Shown: piece by piece, positions 9,725 through 19,690 of the stretch
Position numbering within the stretch: the first letter of the stretch is position 1
Layout of the letters: each line of letters opens with the position of its first letter
DNA from: Geosiphon pyriformis
Taxonomy: Eukaryota; Glomeromycota; Glomeromycetes; Archaeosporales; Geosiphonaceae
Direction: 5' to 3'
DNA: 64,000 bases
NCBI GenBank assembly: GCA_016748015.1
Contig: JAAOMT010000494.1
Coordinates: 798,190 to 862,189, forward strand
Translations under genes and position numbers: made by a program
The notes under the pieces: model-generated
Seen by the model: only the letters and a program-made list of their open reading frames with translations
Database searches by the model: none
Told to the model about the DNA's origin: nothing

Positions 9725-10566
9725 CTGACTATCTTACAAAGTAGATAGAAGCAAGAGCCACTTCAGACCAAACAGCAGTCTCAATAGCCAATTTTATTTA
9801 TAAAAATATTATCTGCCATTATAACTGTCTCAAAGAACTTTTGTCTGATAGAGAAAGAGCTTTTCTTAGTACACTGGTTGAAAAACTTTGCAGAAAAATG
9901 AAAATACATCATAAACTTTCTTCCCTATATCACTCCTAAACAAATGGCCTAGTAGAATATTTCAATAGAATACTATGTGAAACCCTAGCCAAAACCAGTG
10001 AAAAAACAAACTTATAGGACAAAATACTGTCTTCAGCTTTGTTTGTTTATAGAACTGTAAATCATGACATAACAAGTTATGAACCTTTTTATCTGTTTTA
10101 TGAACACATGGCAACATTACCAATAGAAATTAACATTGAGACAATACTCTTTGAAAAAATTACAATAGGAAATTACAAAAACATTTTGCAAAGAAGACTT
10201 GGTACTATTCTTGACTCCTTGGTAAAAGCACAAATAATTGCTTTTAAAAAGATAAAACAGTTCCAAGAAAAGCTTAAGAAAAAAAAAACCTATAAAACAT
10301 TTTCTTTAAGTGTTGGTAACTTGGTATTAGAATATCATTCAGACAGAGACAATGTTTATAATAATAAATTTTCTAGCCAGTGAAAAGAATCTTTTATAGT
10401 CAACAAAGTTTTGAACAATGGTTTTTATATTCTTTAAGATCAATTCAGAACAATCTTTAATGATCATTCTGTTTATGATACATGACTCAAGAAATATTAT
10501 AAACGACCTGATTGGCTGCCTGTTGTGGTAATACCGACTCAAATAATCAGCAAAAATCAAGTATAA
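9725..10566 (+). pseudogene. integrase core and C-terminus of C1
   Basis: It opens at Thr-Asp-Tyr-Leu-Thr with the first DDE Asp. A Leu-Ser-Asp-Arg stretch near 9840 carries the second, and Thr-Asn-Gly-Leu-Val-Glu near 9940 carries the Glu. An open stretch (10039-10383) encodes the C-terminal region, with a Tyr-Arg-Thr motif followed by a Lys-rich helix. Stops interrupt the core near 9743, 9937 and 10015. The match to C2 (minus, about 44143-44830) is close. No chromodomain is visible. Confidence 0.82.
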
Positions 10567-10607
10567 ATAAATGCATCATTCTCAAAACAGAGGTATTTTT
10601 AATCGAC

Positions 10608-11264
10608 ATGAACAATTATTTTCTGGATTAAAATATTCAAAATGCCTTCTATACTCTCCATAAGTATTGGATCAAAAACTATCCAAATGCTACTCTGACC
10701 ATTGGAAAACAAACCACCATAATTGATAACAGTAGAACATATACTGTTATTAGACCAAAGAAAACTACTCTCAGAAGAGAAAGAATTGGTAGTAAAATGA
10801 ATAAATATTTATTGGAAAGTATAACAGCAGCTATACTTCTACCTTCCAACACAATTGGAAAAACACTTTAAGAAATCTTACTTATAAACAAAAACTTGTT
10901 ATATGGAAGGCAATTAAAACTCTATGGTCACCTTGGTAAAATCATAGAAGATATAAAACTCATAAAAAAAACAACTTCAGAGATACAGACAGAAATTTTG
11001 GGCATTATACAGTTAGATGTTTCAAGAGTTTTAACTATTGCTAAAAGAGCCAAAACTCTAATACAAAGATTTGGTCTCTTGAATACAAAACTCATTTCAC
11101 TTCAAATATTATATACCCTATCTACAAAAAACTTCAACAAACTAATTAGCTTTGAGTTAGATAAAACTCTTCAAATAGATTACACCATAAATAGCTTGAT
11201 TTTGCTGGAGCTCAATCTCTTTGAAAAGGATAATGTTATGGTTGAAACTTATACTTTTTATTAA
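10608..11264 (+). pseudogene. ORF3 of C1
   Basis: It begins at ATG 10608 and keeps one frame to TAA 11262-11264, inside the LTR. TAA at 10629-10631 and 10869-10871 break it. The final 122 codons (10896-11264) are open. The N-terminal part has a Leu-Thr-Ile-Gly...Ile-Ile-Asp-Asn pattern and a basic Arg/Lys stretch. The C-terminal half is helical and ends in a Leu-Glu-Leu-Asn-Leu motif overlapping the pre-LTR box (11198-11215). C2 has the same ORF, with a frameshift. Its function is unknown, and the general shape resembles ORF3 of families A and B. Confidence 0.72.
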
Positions 11265-11611
11265 TTATCACATGTATTAGCCATTAATGTCACATAAATT
11301 AGCCACTTTATTTTTAGAAAGTAATCATTGACCTAATTATTGACCTAGTTGTTGACTTAATCATTGACCACTTTTGACAGCTATATAAGCAATAAATCTC
11401 TTAGCTGTAGAAAAGTATGTAGAAATTAAGGAAATCAAATAAATAAAATAACAACTTTAATCTTTTTCTTATAAACATCTTAGGATAAAAGATTACTTAT
11501 TGGTTATTTTCTACCCTTTTCTTGAAACATATAATTGCAGCATTTGAAGATTATTAAATAAAACATGACTGAAGAGTACATCTGATATCTAATATTAAAT
11601 TCTAAGAGCAC
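11234..11611 (+). repeat. 3' LTR of C1, first part (split by B1)
   Basis: It starts TGTTATGG after a purine run. It matches C-family LTRs up to the B1 insertion at 11611/11612 and contains four 12-bp units at 11322-11369. The remainder (42209-42461) continues the LTR in the same orientation and ends GTAACA. The bases next to B1 are GCAC on the left and GTGC on the right. This would be a 4-bp target duplication that has since accumulated two transitions. Confidence 0.82.
11322..11369 (-). repeat. 12-bp minisatellite, 4 units (C1 LTR)
   Basis: Four tandem copies, read on the minus strand, of a unit close to GGTCAATGATCA. The same array has 8 units in each C2 LTR and 12 in the solo C LTR. Confidence 0.85.
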
Positions 11612-12513
11612 TGTTATGGGTAAACTTGGCAGGATATGGTGGTAATGTTTGGTGCTTTATTTTTGAGTTATCTTTCAAGGTTGTCTGCTTTTTTCACCAT
11701 GTCAGTGTTATCAGTCTCTGAAAGTCTATTTCTGGATATGAATTTACCCATTGAGTTCTTTGATTATAAGACACAGAGTTTGTCTTTTGTTAATTACAAC
11801 ATTTTCCACAATTGTAAGTTTTTTTTTTCTGCACTAATGAGCACAGTCATTAGGATCTGGCTTTGTTTTTTTGTTTTTTTGGTAAGCTACCAAGATAATA
11901 TTAATATCCAAAACTTAGGAGGAGCTTTCCTCTTTTACCAGGCTATCACAAAGTTTATTCCAAAACAGTCAATTTTTTTATGTTGCTGCTCCAAACAAAA
12001 AAAAAAAAAAATTAAAGAAAGAAAAAAAAAAAAAAAAAGAAAGAAAAAGAATTAGTTCCTGTCAATTGCCATAATCAAGAGTGATTGGTCCAAATTGTTA
12101 ATATTTAAGGCATTTATGCTAATGGCATCTGTCCCAAAATGAAGGTAGAAAATACTGATTTCGATTTTTAATTGAAATCTATAATATTGGTAAACATGAA
12201 GTGGTAATTTGGATTTCTTTTTGGTTTTTGATATTTTATTGTATTTCAAACTATGAATATATGATAAATATAATACAAAGTAAAATTAATTGCTAATTAA
12301 CTGTCTTTTCAACTTCTACAACTACTTGCTTTTATACATTCTTTTGGTTTTACAAAATTGCTTTCAATTGTTTCACTATTGCTAATTATTGTTTATGTTT
12401 GCTAGCTATTGCTCGTGTTTGTTCTGTGTTATCTTAAGTTGTACTATGTTTTTCTTGTTACATTTCTTTGTCATGTTTTTCTATAGCTTTTTGGTTTTTC
12501 TATTTAGGTAACA
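11612..12513 (-). repeat. 3' LTR of B1 (902 bp, minus orientation)
   Basis: It matches the 5' LTR of B1 at 41298-42208, including the A/G-rich tract (here 11999-12052) and the Ser-Asn-like AT-rich centre. On the plus strand its ends are TGTTAT (mutated from TGTTAC) and GTAACA. The polypurine tract, read on the minus strand, lies next to it at 12514-12530. Confidence 0.9.
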
Positions 12514-13254
12514 TTATCTCTCCCTTTTTAAAATTAAGCTTCTGCAAAATCATCTATTTCAGCCAAGTTTGTGTTTTCCATAAAGAACTCGAATGTTGTC
12601 TTTAGTATTGCTTTTTGTAAAACTTCAAATTGGGTGTTTGTCATCTGTCCTATGTTGTTGAATGTGATAGTTTTCAGAGTTTTGTCTAGTAGTACTATTG
12701 AACAGTATTTAAATGCTGAATGTAATCAATATGTTGTTTTGTAATATAGGTTTAAGTTGTTTCTTCCCACGAATTCTTTTACTTGTCTGTGGGCTTCTTT
12801 GTTGATCATTTGATGATTAAAGTCTTTGTATGGGCTATTTAATCTTAATTGCAACCCAATTTTAAATAGCCAATAGACAAGTGAAAGTTTTTTTTTCCAT
12901 TTTTTCATGTTTTTAGGTGTCCATTCTTCTGTTATTGGCTCTGGTGTTTGTCTGTTCAGTCCCTCTCTTATTTCCTCAATTCTCACCTGACACAGTTCTA
13001 TTTCTGTTACCTTTCTCTTCTTCTTAGTTGTGTCAGGTTCTATTCACACCATATCTTTTTTTTTTATAAGGAGAGGTTTGCTTGTAAGAGTGTAACAGCT
13101 TAGTTTTAGTTGAACTCTCATCCACCCCTTTCTTGCTCCTATCCCTGTATTGTATCTCTTTTTTATCAATTGTGATTTTTATTTGAGTGGAAGATTGTTG
13201 AATTGTGTCAAACAGTTGTTTCAAAAGTTGTAGAATTTGATCTGAAAGGTCTAT
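12508..13254 (-). pseudogene. ORF3 of B1
   Basis: The reading runs from about 13254 to 12508 on the minus strand and aligns with ORF3 of B2 (35100-35861). The start codon is ATA here where B2 has ATG. The best open parts encode an N-terminal Lys-Gln-Leu-Phe-Asp-Thr-Ile-Gln-Gln stretch (13224-13033) and a central Trp/Lys-rich region leading to a Val-Lys-Glu-Phe-Val-Gly-Arg motif (12986-12726). The end overlaps the pre-LTR box (12534-12551), where the usual GGAGCTCAA is decayed to GAAGCTTAA. Function is unknown. Confidence 0.7.
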
Positions 13255-13724
13255 GTTGAAAAAAGTTCTATCATTTTCTCGTTGTTTTCTGGGTGGTATA
13301 TATACTTAAATTTTCCAATTTAATTTGCTATGTGTTGTTTACATTTCAATGATGATGATTGGTTTCAGATTTCATGGTATATCTTCTAGTCTAATTAATG
13401 GAATTTGTGTTTCTAGTTGATGTACTGATAATGATGACTGTTGTTTTATATGATAAATTTTTAATTGATTCTCATGAGCTACTTTTTTTAAAATTCTGTT
13501 TTCCAATTGTAATTTGTAAGCTCCATTTCCTAAAGCTTCGTGTATGTAGAATGGGCCATCCTATTTTGGGTCAAACTTTTCATTTCATTGTTTCTCTACT
13601 TTTGTATAATGTAACAGTACTTGGTTTCCAGTCTTAAATTTCATTGGTTGTTTAGTTAGGCAAATGTCATGTCTTTTTTTTTGTTATTCTTGAGCATTAC
13701 TGATATTGTTAGCTGCTATTCTAT

Positions 13725-14474
13725 TGTTATGGGTTGGAGTAACAAGCTAATGGTTAGCAAGGGAGAACAGTATTGTATGGTGATGGAAATAAACAAAGAG
13801 GAAATTACAATAAGAGAGCAAATTGAATAAGTAGGAATTCAATGTGCATGATCAGTCTCATAAAAATCACAGTCACTAATCTTTTCTTAAATCTAAAGGT
13901 AGAGAAATAGTCCATGATTGTCAACAAGATAACACCACTGCTATTATTCTATGTCTCAACTCGGCAATTCTTAGAATCAATAACAGGTATCATTGTGCTT
14001 TTCAATCATTTCTTTATTCAATGAATTACAAGAGCAAGCCAATTGCTTCTCAGGCTAATTCTAACAAATACAAATCAAGAAGAGGAAAAAATAAGGTATG
14101 TGAATGCCAACAAGTAGATACTTGAAGATAAGGAAAGGAGAATAAGCAATTATGAAAGGAAGTAATTGATATTGTTTATTTCGTTACTTTGATCATGTCT
14201 TTCTACAGCTAAAGGAATCATTACTTATATAGCTATCTAAAGTGGTCAATGACCAGGTCAACAATCAGGTCAATAATCAGGTCAATGATCAGGTCAATGA
14301 TCAGGTCAATGATCAGGTTATTGATCAGGTTAATGATCAAGTCAATGATCAGGTCAATGGTCAGGTCATTGATTAGGTCAACGATCACTATCTAAAAATA
14401 AGATGGCTAATTATATGACATCAGTAGCTAATACATGTGATAACTAATAAAAACTATGGGTTTTAACCATAACA
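13725..14474 (-). repeat. solo LTR of family C inside B1 integrase
   Basis: A 750-bp LTR with ends TGTTAT and ATAACA on the plus strand. It matches the C2 LTRs (42619-43311 and 49605-50319). A perfect 4-bp target duplication, CTAT, flanks it at 13721-13724 and 14475-14478. No internal C sequence is present, so it is the product of recombination between two LTRs of one inserted element. Its orientation is the same as C2 (minus). Confidence 0.92.
14244..14387 (+). repeat. 12-bp minisatellite, 12 units (solo C LTR)
   Basis: Twelve contiguous 12-bp units close to GGTCAATGATCA, with unit-to-unit changes mostly of transition type. Other C LTRs hold 4 or 8 units at the same place. Confidence 0.93.
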
Positions 14475-15479
14475 CTATGATTGTTTTCTAATATTTCTAT
14501 TAGCTGGTACATTCTTTGGCATAAGATAGCTTCAAAATTTTTTTCATTGATAGTTTCTGTTGGGTAGAACACTATTTCTCATTCAATAGATAACGTTGCT
14601 TTTTTTCCATAGACTAATTCAAATGGTGTAAACTGTGTCATATTTTGCTTTAATATTTGATATACAAAGAGTACAGAAGATATGAATAAGTCTCATTCTT
14701 GTTTATTTTCATAACTTATTTTTGCTAATGCTTCACATAATGTCCTGTTAAACTGTTCTACCAGTCCATTTGTTTGTGGGTAATATGATGACAATAGAGG
14801 TTGTTTTATACCAAAATGTTGACTCAATTCAGTTAATGTAGTATTAACAAAATGTGTTTTTTGGTTTAATAACAGTTTTTTCAGACATCTATGTCTGCAT
14901 ATTAGATCTTAGTATACAAATTTGGCTACTGTTTTGGCGTTAGCTACTTGAATTGCTTTGGCTTCTGGCCATTTTGTAAAGTAGTCTACAGCTACTGCGA
15001 TGTAATAATTTTTTTTAGATGTAATTGAGAAAGGACCAACCAAATTGATTCTGATTCTATTAAATAGATTTCTAACTAGAATGGATTGAAGTGGTTCTAT
15101 TATTCTGGCTCCTCCTTTTTGCTGGCATGAGTCACAATTGAAAACATATTCGAAGATATCCTTATATATTGTAGGCTAATAATATAGATTTGTTGTTCTT
15201 TTCAAAGTCACGTCTTTGTTGAAATGTTCTGCAGTTGGGTCAAAATACATACTATATAATATAGCTTCTTTTTCATGGTCTTTGATCAATCATTGTGGAG
15301 TGGTGTGGTTTTGTCATTCTCGATGATAAAGTTGGTTATTTTGAATAAAGTAATTTTGTGCTTGTTTCCATATGGTATTTTGTTTCTGTTGAAATAATAT
15401 CTTCTTGAAATGTAGTGTCAATAAGTACTGATGTAATTGCTAATAAGTAAGTGTGTTCATAAGTCCAAGATTAAGTTTG

Positions 15480-16892
15480 TGGTATCCTCAACAAACTGTT
15501 GGCATTGGTGTTTTTGGATCCTTCCTTGTAATGAACTTTGAGTGGAAATTGTTACAAATAAGTACTCCATCTTGCACATTTTCCTTCCAGTTGTGGATTA
15601 TTGAGTAATCAAATAAGTCTTTTATAATTGGTATATAGGTCAAATAGTTGTCTGAGGTAGTATTTCCATGTTTGTATGGCCCAATAAATAGTGAGACATT
15701 CCAAATTTGTTGTGCTATATATTTTTTTTATTGGGCTGGTACTATGACTGACATAGGCAATTGGATGTTCTCTTCTGTCTGGTCTTATTTGTGATAATAC
15801 AGCTCCTAGTGTATTTTTTGATGCATCTGTAGTGACAATGAATCATTTGGTGAAGTTGGGATAGATCAGTATTGGAGATGTGATTAATTGCTGTTTAAGA
15901 TAGTTGAAGGTTTTTTGTTGCTCTTTCTTCTACAGGTACAGCATGTATTTAGACAACAAATAATGAAAAAATTTTGCAATAATTGAGAATTCTTTGATGA
16001 ATTGGCAATTGTATTCAGCCAATTCTAAAAATTTTCATAGCTTTTGTAGGTTAATTGGGGCTGGAAAATCCTTGACCTTTTGGATTTTGTCTGAGTTGGG
16101 TTTTACTCCATCTTTGCTGATCACATGTCCTAAAAATTTCAGTTTGGTTTTTCCGAAGAAACATTTATCAGGGTTGAGTTTCAATCTGGCACTTCAAAAG
16201 CATTCAAAGACTTGTTGCAGGTAAAACAAATGTTCGTCAAATGTTTCTGAAAAGACATTGGTGTTATCCAAATATATTATGACTGATTTCCATAAGATTC
16301 CTTTATACACAACATCCATAAGACATTGGAAGATAGCAGAAGCATTGCACAGTCCAAAAGGCATCACATTGAATTTAAAGTTTCCATTTCAGATGGTGAA
16401 TGCTGTTTTCTCTTTGTCTTTCAGGTCTATTTTGACTTGCCAATATCCACTGGCTAGATCTAGTGACAAGAACTATTTTTTTTTTCCTAAGTTGTCTATG
16501 ATTTCTTAGATAAGAGAAGTAAGATAGCTATCTTCTTGGGTAATGCTATTTAATTTCTGGTAATCTACACAAAATTATACCTTTCTGTTCTTTTTTGTGA
16601 CTAAAACCACTGGAGAAGACCAAGAGCTTAATAATTCTTTAATCAGTCCATTGTCAAGCATTTATTGTATTTCTTGCTTAATCAGATTATTGCCAGATAG
16701 GAGTACTTGATAAGCTTGCTGTTTAATAGGTCGAACATCTCCAGTGTTAATCTGGTGTTTCATGATGTCAGTGCATCCAAACTTATTTTTACTAGCAAAA
16801 ACATTGATGTATTGGTTCAATAGAATCTTAAGTTGCATTTGCTGTAAAATGCTTAGGTTTTCCAAATTGAGTTTATTAATTTTTTTTGGCAT
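15480..16892 (-). pseudogene. pol: reverse transcriptase and RNase H of B1
   Basis: The minus-strand frame starts at the junction with B2 (16892), with the RT linker ending in a His-Gln-Ile-Asn-Thr-Gly motif. It continues through the RT palm to about 16000, including the Tyr-Leu-Asp stretch near 16260, and into RNase H (Ala-Thr-Asp-Ala-Ser near 15830) to about 15480. Many stops are present. The homologous intact order is in B2 (32214-33630). The N-terminal part of the same frame lies beyond the B2 insertion at 36891-37300. Confidence 0.85.
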
Positions 16893-17931
16893 TGTTATCT
16901 GAGTAGAAAAACTGATTCAAAGTTAGGAAGTAATGTGACCAGAATGTGACATAGTACAAAATAGTGCACAATAACGTTGAATAATATATTATAACTTAGG
17001 ATAGTGTAAGATAATGCATTATAATACAGAATAACACAGAATAACATATAATAATACCAAATAATGTGTTATAATGTAAGATAACTAGTAATAACATAGA
17101 AGAGTAAAGCAATAACAGAAATAACAAAGCAATAGTTAGCAATAACAAAACAATCAGAAGCAATCCTATAAAACCAAAAGAAAGTATAAAAGCAAGTAGT
17201 TGTAGTAGATAGAAAGACAGATAAATACAAACTACTAAACAAGAATCAAATTTCCATACTCTTTCATCAATTATATTCCATATTCATCTTCTAAAATAAA
17301 TCAATTATTAAAAAATCAGAATTATGAATTCATGTTCTCGAACTTTGTGAAATTTATGTAAATTAATCATTGTTTTGTATCTTTGTTCCAAAACAGATGT
17401 TCTTAGCATAACTGCCTTAAACTATTAACAATTTTCTGATCAATTGTTCTTGATTATGATGATTGACAATACTAATTTATCTTTCTTTTTATTTTCTTTC
17501 TTTCTTTGCTTTTATTTTCTTTCTCTTTTTTTATTTTTTTTCTTGAGAAGTGGCAACATAGTAAAATCAACTGTCTAGAAATAGACTTTGTGATAGCCTG
17601 GTAAAAAAGGGAAGCTTCCCCTAGGTTTTGGATATTAACATTATCTTGATAGCTTACCAGAAGGGTAAAAAAACAACACTAGACCCTAATGACTGTGCTC
17701 GTTAGCTCAAAGGAGAAAGCTCATCTTTATAAGAAGTTGCAATCAGTGAGAACCAAAACTTTGTGTTTTATAACCAAAGAACTTAATGGATAAATTCACA
17801 ACCAGTAAAATAAGACCTTCAGAGACTGATAATCAAGAATAAGCCAATAGAATTATGCCAAAGATGTATTACCAACTATTGAGAGCACCAAACATTACCA
17901 TTCTCATATCCCACCAAGTTTATCTGTAACA
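16893..17931 (+). repeat. 5' LTR of B2 (1,039 bp)
   Basis: It begins TGTTATCTGAGTAG and ends CTGTAACA, and is collinear with 35852-36890. A pyrimidine-rich tract lies at about 17481-17545. Repeated near-copies of TAATAACA-like AT DNA occupy 16960-17100. Confidence 0.93.
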
Positions 17932-17933
17932 TT

Positions 17934-17951
17934 TGGTGCTCTCTGTGAGAT
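17934..17951 (+). promoter_or_regulatory. primer-binding site of B2
   Basis: TGGTGCTCTCTGTGAGA starts 2 nt after the LTR. TGG is the complement of the tRNA CCA end. The primer tRNA cannot be named from the window. Confidence 0.75.
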
Positions 17952-17996
17952 TATAAATCCACAAAAACAGAGCACTCCAGAGATACACAAAAGTGG

Positions 17997-18674
17997 TGAC
18001 TATTAGAACAATAGAAAAGAACCATTCCTTGTATGAAAGAGCACTATTTCAATACTTTTAAAAAAATCTAGGAATACTAGCAGAAACCACCATCACAAAA
18101 AGTGATTTTTGCAACTATATCAACACAAAAATCAACTGCTTGTTAGGCCACATAACTGATACAGGAAGACTTGAAAAACAAATCCATCAAAGCTTACTAG
18201 GGTACTCAACAACTACTATTACTCAAGCAATTGCTGAAACTCTATGCATAGTTGATACAAACATTAAACACTACATAACAAAACAATTCTCTCAAATACA
18301 ACAACCAGTAGAATCTGATCCGGAGGAATACAAGTACAGATCCAATAATCTCACAACTGCCCAAGACAAGTCCATGATTAACAAAAAACCAAGGTTCCTC
18401 TCTCTAACAATTCCATCATATCATCAGACACTTCAAAGTAGTATTGTATTCAATCCACCTCTGGAAACCCTAGAAATTCACACCTTTGGGGTCAACAAAG
18501 TTGGACCAAATCATTAGAAGAATATGGATTGCTGTTTAAAAATCTTATCCCAACAGCTGGTTAAACAGAAAGAAACATGTCAACTTGGGAACAACCATCA
18601 GCACAAAACCCAATAGAATCAGCATTTCCCCTAATAGAAGAAACAGCTATCTTACAACCTATTGGTTTAAGCAA
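17997..18674 (+). pseudogene. gag: gag of B2, N-terminal part (before A2)
   Basis: The frame starts near 17997 with GTG codons where A2 has ATG. It encodes an N-terminal Gag region with a Phe-Cys-Asn-Tyr-Ile-Asn...Ile-Asn-Cys-Leu pattern, similar in shape to the Gag N-termini of A2 and D2. The longest open part is 18140-18517 (125 codons). A TAA lies near 18060. It is cut by A2 at 18674/18675; joining to 28549 restores the sequence found uninterrupted in B1 (minus, about 40545-40560). Confidence 0.8.
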
Positions 18675-19645
18675 TGTTACCAGTAGAATTTTAGTTATTA
18701 ATTAGCATGAAATTACTCTTATAATTCCTATAATTAATTAGTATATTAATATTATTTCAAATTATCATTTATTATTTAATCAATTATTACATATCATGAT
18801 TCAATCAAAATAATCTAATTAGTATAACAGAAAGTAGGATGATCAAATTACACAATACTCTGAACTTTGTAATATTCAAAAATTCGCCGAAATTTACAGA
18901 AATTCGCCGAAATTATGAATAGTTCACCCAAATTAATCAATAGTTCAGCAAAATAACTTGTAGTTCATCAAAATGTATTTTTAATTTGCCGAAATTTAAG
19001 CAAAGAGAAAAAGTGCAAATTCATAGACTAGTACTACAACAAGTTGTATAAAAGAAGAGCTTTTCTCTTCAAGAAAATATATCTTACTTTAGATTTATTA
19101 CTTAGAACCATTCCTACATACACAAAAAAAAATAAATATCAAATAATTTGAAAAACCAAATTCTTTAATTATTGCACTTGGAAAATTCCCAAAACCCAAC
19201 TAATGTTTTGAAATTGATTAGCTACCAATTTCAGTAAACTGTTAGTGACTCCAGGCCTGGATAAAAAATGCTTTTCTTGATAAAATCCTATTTTTTTTAC
19301 ATTTCTTTTATTTTTCTTTTCTTTTCTTATTACAATCATTAGGGTAGCCTACAGATGAAATTCCTATAGAAGAGTTGACTTTCACAGCAAAGTAACTACA
19401 CATTTTTAGTGAGCTTCCAGACGAGCAATTCCTGGGAAAAAGTTAATGTTTACTACAACATAACTACACAAAGTAACTGGCATGGAATTGGCCATTCCAC
19501 TTATAAGCCCAGCAATTCAAATTATAGGAGATAATTTGAAGATAAATTCAGTTACTGGAGGTTCAACTACTTCCTGAAAACATGAATTCACAGCAAATCA
19601 ACATTACCAACATTTAAGAAAAAAGACCAAAAACCTCTGGTAACA
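18675..19645 (+). repeat. 5' LTR of A2 (971 bp)
   Basis: Ends TGTTACC and GGTAACA are a perfect 7-bp inverted pair. It is collinear with 27579-28548 and with 6538-7550, with scattered transitions. Confidence 0.95.
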
Positions 19646-19647
19646 TT

Positions 19648-19665
19648 TGGTGCTCTCTCATAGAA
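19648..19665 (+). promoter_or_regulatory. primer-binding site of A2
   Basis: TGGTGCTCTCTCATAG starts 2 nt after the 5' LTR. The first 11 nt equal the B2 site, so both families probably use the same tRNA primer. Confidence 0.75.
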
Positions 19666-19690
19666 ATAACACAGCAACAACAAATTCAAA

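Larger units (their letters stand above)
9725..11611 (+). mobile_element. LTR retrotransposon C1, left visible part
   Basis: This contains integrase from the first catalytic Asp onward, ORF3 and the first 378 bp of the 3' LTR. It matches the complete element C2 (minus strand, 42619-50319) in order. It is split by D1 on the left and by B1 on the right. The rest of its 3' LTR resumes at 42209-42461. Confidence 0.82.
13290..15350 (-). pseudogene. integrase of B1, interrupted by a solo C LTR
   Basis: On the minus strand the HHCC zinc module lies at about 15300-15110. The DDE core follows, with first Asp near 14990, the Cys-Arg-His/Leu-x-Asp region near 14880 and the Asn-Gly-Leu-Val-Glu motif near 14765. 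The C-terminal part is split by the solo LTR (13725-14474) and resumes at 13720, with a GPY/F-like region near 13560. Sequence and order match B2 (about 33700-35020). Numerous stops make it inactive. Confidence 0.82.

Noticed and set aside
14244-14387. Regular short repeats that could suggest a CRISPR array
   Set aside because: Units are 12 bp with no spacers, lie inside an LTR, and the DNA is eukaryotic.
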